Source: Rossellomorea vietnamensis
GTDB taxonomy: Bacteria; Bacillota; Bacilli; Bacillales; Bacillaceae_B
Assembly (NCBI RefSeq): GCF_025398035.1
Contig: NZ_CP104558.1
Coordinates: 1,302,001 to 1,366,000 of the forward strand
DNA length: 64,000 bases
Direction of reading: 5' to 3'
This document shows positions 61,968 through 64,000 of the stretch, piece by piece (within the stretch, counting starts at the first letter, position 1; each line of letters begins with the position of its first letter). A program made the position numbers and the translations under genes. The notes under the pieces are model-generated. The model ran no database searches. It saw nothing but the letters and a program-made list of their open reading frames with translations, and was not told the DNA's origin.

Positions 61968-63038
61968 ATGAACATGACTCCATCCCTACCCTCATTTGAC
62001 CTCCAATTTGATCATGCTGATTTACGGGAACTGGAACGTGATGTATGGAGCAACACGCCTGTCCCGGCTAAATTAAAAATAGAAGAGGCCGTCCATGACA
62101 TCCATATCCGGTACAGGGGATCCTATACACGGGGATTGAAAAAAAAGTCCTATCATATAGAATTTGCCACAGAACCCGGCCCGGATGAATCATCAGAACT
62201 GCACCTGAACGCAGAGTCCCTTGACCCCTCCCATTTCCGGAATAAACTCTCCCTCGATTTCATGCGGGAACTGGGTATCCACACACCGGATAGTGAGCAT
62301 GTATTCGTTACCCTGGAAGGAGAGCCTCTTGGTTTATACCTTCAGTTGGAATCGGTGGATGAGATGTACCTGAAAAAGAGAAACCTTCCCCATGGAACGA
62401 TTTATTATGCTGTCAGCGACAAAGCTGATTTCTCACTAAAGGGAAAACGGGGCCTGACATCAGGATACCAGCGAAAACTCGGACATATGGAAGACGATCA
62501 TACTCTCATCCACTTCATCAAGAGTATCAATTCACCTTCAACCTTCCAACATGAAATCCCCCGGCTCTTACACATTGAAAACTACTTGAGGTGGCTTGCC
62601 GGGGCTGTCTGTACAATGAATAATGATGGATTCACCCATAACTACGCTTTGTATCTGATCCGGAAAGACCAACAATTTTCCATCATACCATGGGATTACG
62701 ACGCTACGTTTGGAAGACGGGTGAACGGGGACATCATGGAATGGGATTATGTACCGATAACGGGGAAAACGAAAAACAGACTGACCACACAACTGATGAA
62801 ACGATCGGGCTATCGAAAAAGATATAAGGATATATTGGAGGAGATCCTCGATACGACGTTCAATGTGGCACACCTTGAAGACAAAGTGATGAGTTTACAT
62901 TCTTCCCTGAGACCCTATATTTTGATGGACCCCCATTATCAGAAAGAGATTGAATTGTATGACCGGGAACCTTCCTTCATCCTTCAGTTCATTGAAGATC
63001 GGGGTGCTTACCTGAGACAGGAATTACGGTATCTCTAA
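61968..63038 (+). CDS. cotH: CotH family spore-coat kinase-like protein
   Basis: 356 aa. The CotH kinase-like fold is seen in IRYRGSYTRGLKKKSYHIEF, RNKLSLDFMRELG, YLQLESVDEMYLKKR, CTMNNDGFTHNYALY and IIPWDYDATFGRR; the last two hold the Asp/Asn residues of the active site. CotH phosphorylates coat proteins such as CotB and CotG in B. subtilis. No cotB or cotG is seen next to it. AGAGGAG precedes the ATG. Confidence 0.9.
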   Translation: MNMTPSLPSFDLQFDHADLRELERDVWSNTPVPAKLKIEEAVHDIHIRYRGSYTRGLKKKSYHIEFATEPGPDESSELHLNAESLDPSHFRNKLSLDFMRELGIHTPDSEHVFVTLEGEPLGLYLQLESVDEMYLKKRNLPHGTIYYAVSDKADFSLKGKRGLTSGYQRKLGHMEDDHTLIHFIKSINSPSTFQHEIPRLLHIENYLRWLAGAVCTMNNDGFTHNYALYLIRKDQQFSIIPWDYDATFGRRVNGDIMEWDYVPITGKTKNRLTTQLMKRSGYRKRYKDILEEILDTTFNVAHLEDKVMSLHSSLRPYILMDPHYQKEIELYDREPSFILQFIEDRGAYLRQELRYL

Positions 63039-63042
63039 TAAA

Positions 63043-63073
63043 AAAGCGTGGGAACAAGAAATTCCCACGCTTT
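63043..63073. terminator. bidirectional terminator
   Basis: AAAGCGTGGGAA (63043-63054) pairs perfectly with TTCCCACGCTTT (63062-63073) between convergent cotH and the YeeE/YedE gene. Confidence 0.85.
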
Positions 63074-63076
63074 CCA

Positions 63077-64000
63077 TTAACAGAACGTATCCTTCGGTTT
63101 AGGAACGGACAAGCCGAACAGAGGACGAAGATAGAGTGCAAGGAATGTGCCGGCAAGGGCCAGCACTCCCCAGATGTAACCGTGAAGGCTGAAGGAAGCA
63201 ATTCCTCCGAAGTAAGCGCCGATGTTACATCCAAATGCCAAGCGGGCACCATATCCCATCAACAGTCCGCCAATGACCGATGCAATGGCATTTTTACCAG
63301 TGATCTTATTGAAGCGGAACAAACCTCCGGATGCTGAGGCCAGGAACGCTCCAAGAATGACGCCGAAATTCAAAACGGTTGTAGAATCAGCAAAGATTGA
63401 CGCTTGAAGGGCCTCTGCATTGGCTCCCGACCAATAGCCCCAGCTGGCAACATCTACACCGAACATTCCGGCAACCTTTGATCCCCATAACGCAAAGGCA
63501 GAAGTAATTCCCCATGGATTTCCCCTCGTCATGAGCGTGAGGGCATTCAATACGGCAAGAACGATGGCAGCTGCGATAAGTGGCCAGGATCCACGGAAGA
63601 TCCGCTTCCACCCTTTAGCAGATGGAAGAACTGCCATGCGCGGAGGATTCTTCTTTTTTTCAATCCGAAGGGTGACCCATGCAACGAATGCGAAGAATAA
63701 CATGGAAACGACCCACGCGCCGAAATAACCCAGTCCTGTAGACGTGGCCAGCGAGATCGGCTTAAAGGAAGGTAGCTCCTCTGTCCAAAATGGAAGATGA
63801 GCCGCTCCGACGGTTGCACCTACAATAAAGAATAATAGCGTGATGAACATGACGGAACGCCCTCCGCCAATCGCATAAAGGGTTCCGGAAGCACATCCTC
63901 CCCCCAGCTGCATCCCGATTCCGAACAGAAAGGCACCAACAATCAGGCTGACACCGACTGGTGACACATAGCCTGTCGCTTCCCCTCCAAAAAAGGTGTA
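63077..64000 (-). CDS. YeeE/YedE family thiosulfate-transporter-like protein, partial
   Basis: The frame continues without a stop to the right edge, so the N-terminus is missing; at least 307 residues are present. Two repeat motifs GMQLGGGCASGTLYAIGGG and GYGARLAFGCNIGAYFGG carry the conserved cysteines that, in the thiosulfate transporter TsuA (YeeE), relay substrate through the pore. About nine helices are visible. A GTG at 63967 is an internal codon, not the start. Likely imports or handles thiosulfate or another sulfur compound. Confidence 0.88.
   Translation of the reverse strand, partial: YTFFGGEATGYVSPVGVSLIVGAFLFGIGMQLGGGCASGTLYAIGGGRSVMFITLLFFIVGATVGAAHLPFWTEELPSFKPISLATSTGLGYFGAWVVSMLFFAFVAWVTLRIEKKKNPPRMAVLPSAKGWKRIFRGSWPLIAAAIVLAVLNALTLMTRGNPWGITSAFALWGSKVAGMFGVDVASWGYWSGANAEALQASIFADSTTVLNFGVILGAFLASASGGLFRFNKITGKNAIASVIGGLLMGYGARLAFGCNIGAYFGGIASFSLHGYIWGVLALAGTFLALYLRPLFGLSVPKPKDTFC

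Overview
This window looks like chromosomal DNA from a spore-forming member of the Bacillaceae. Three kinds of evidence point there. The germination operon gerPA-gerPF, comK, cotH, addAB and several B. subtilis yis/yhj homologues are all present. Most genes have strong AGGAGG-type ribosome binding sites. The intergenic regions carry recognisable Bacillus sigma-K, LexA, GlnR/TnrA and cre-like sites. A GH13_45 (BaqA-type) alpha-amylase and a C30-type carotenoid cluster suggest the pigmented Bacillus aquimaris/marisflavi/vietnamensis group (now Rossellomorea); that genus assignment is inference. I saw no prophage, transposon, CRISPR array, rRNA or tRNA.

Layout. Positions 1-7640 hold a maltodextrin locus: a LacI-type regulator (cut by the window edge), a membrane-anchored alpha-amylase, the ABC importer MalEFG, and a divergent neopullulanase/maltogenic amylase, with operator-like sites between the divergent genes. 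7752-11166 hold a MATE exporter and the nitrogen-regulated glnK-amtB pair. 11275-15099 is a three-gene carotenoid operon. 15437-25779 resembles the B. subtilis asnO-yisN-yisL-yisK-gerP segment, interrupted by a large FIST-PAS-GGDEF-EAL protein and a DUF418 membrane protein. 25826-33452 carry yisB and addAB. 33616-35347 carry an MFS transporter and an acetyltransferase.

Positions 35396-52118 are the most interesting part. A LivKHMGF-type importer is followed in one operon by a KAS III-like enzyme, an alpha/beta hydrolase, a short-chain dehydrogenase and a thiolase. An acyl-CoA ligase lies just beyond a secreted nuclease. The operon promoter and the ligase promoter, 10 kb apart, share an identical 19-bp box. 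In each, the box contains two TGTAAC hexamers 11 bp apart and sits exactly 10 bp from a -10 element. That is the layout expected for a SARP/BTAD activator, and a large STAND-ATPase/TPR/BTAD regulator is encoded at 48897-52118. I propose a regulon for uptake and CoA-dependent catabolism of an unidentified hydrophobic acid or ketone.

Positions 52243-64000 carry sipX-like signal peptidase, a TVP38 protein, an S9 peptidase, a yhjD homologue with a LexA box, comK, an IDEAL-domain protein, a DUF421 protein, an M48 protease, azlCD with a divergent XRE-cupin regulator, cotH, and part of a YeeE/YedE sulfur transporter. Two intergenic regions (47026-47151 and 59999-60118) hold degenerate tandem repeats with exact 21-bp and 20-bp periods.
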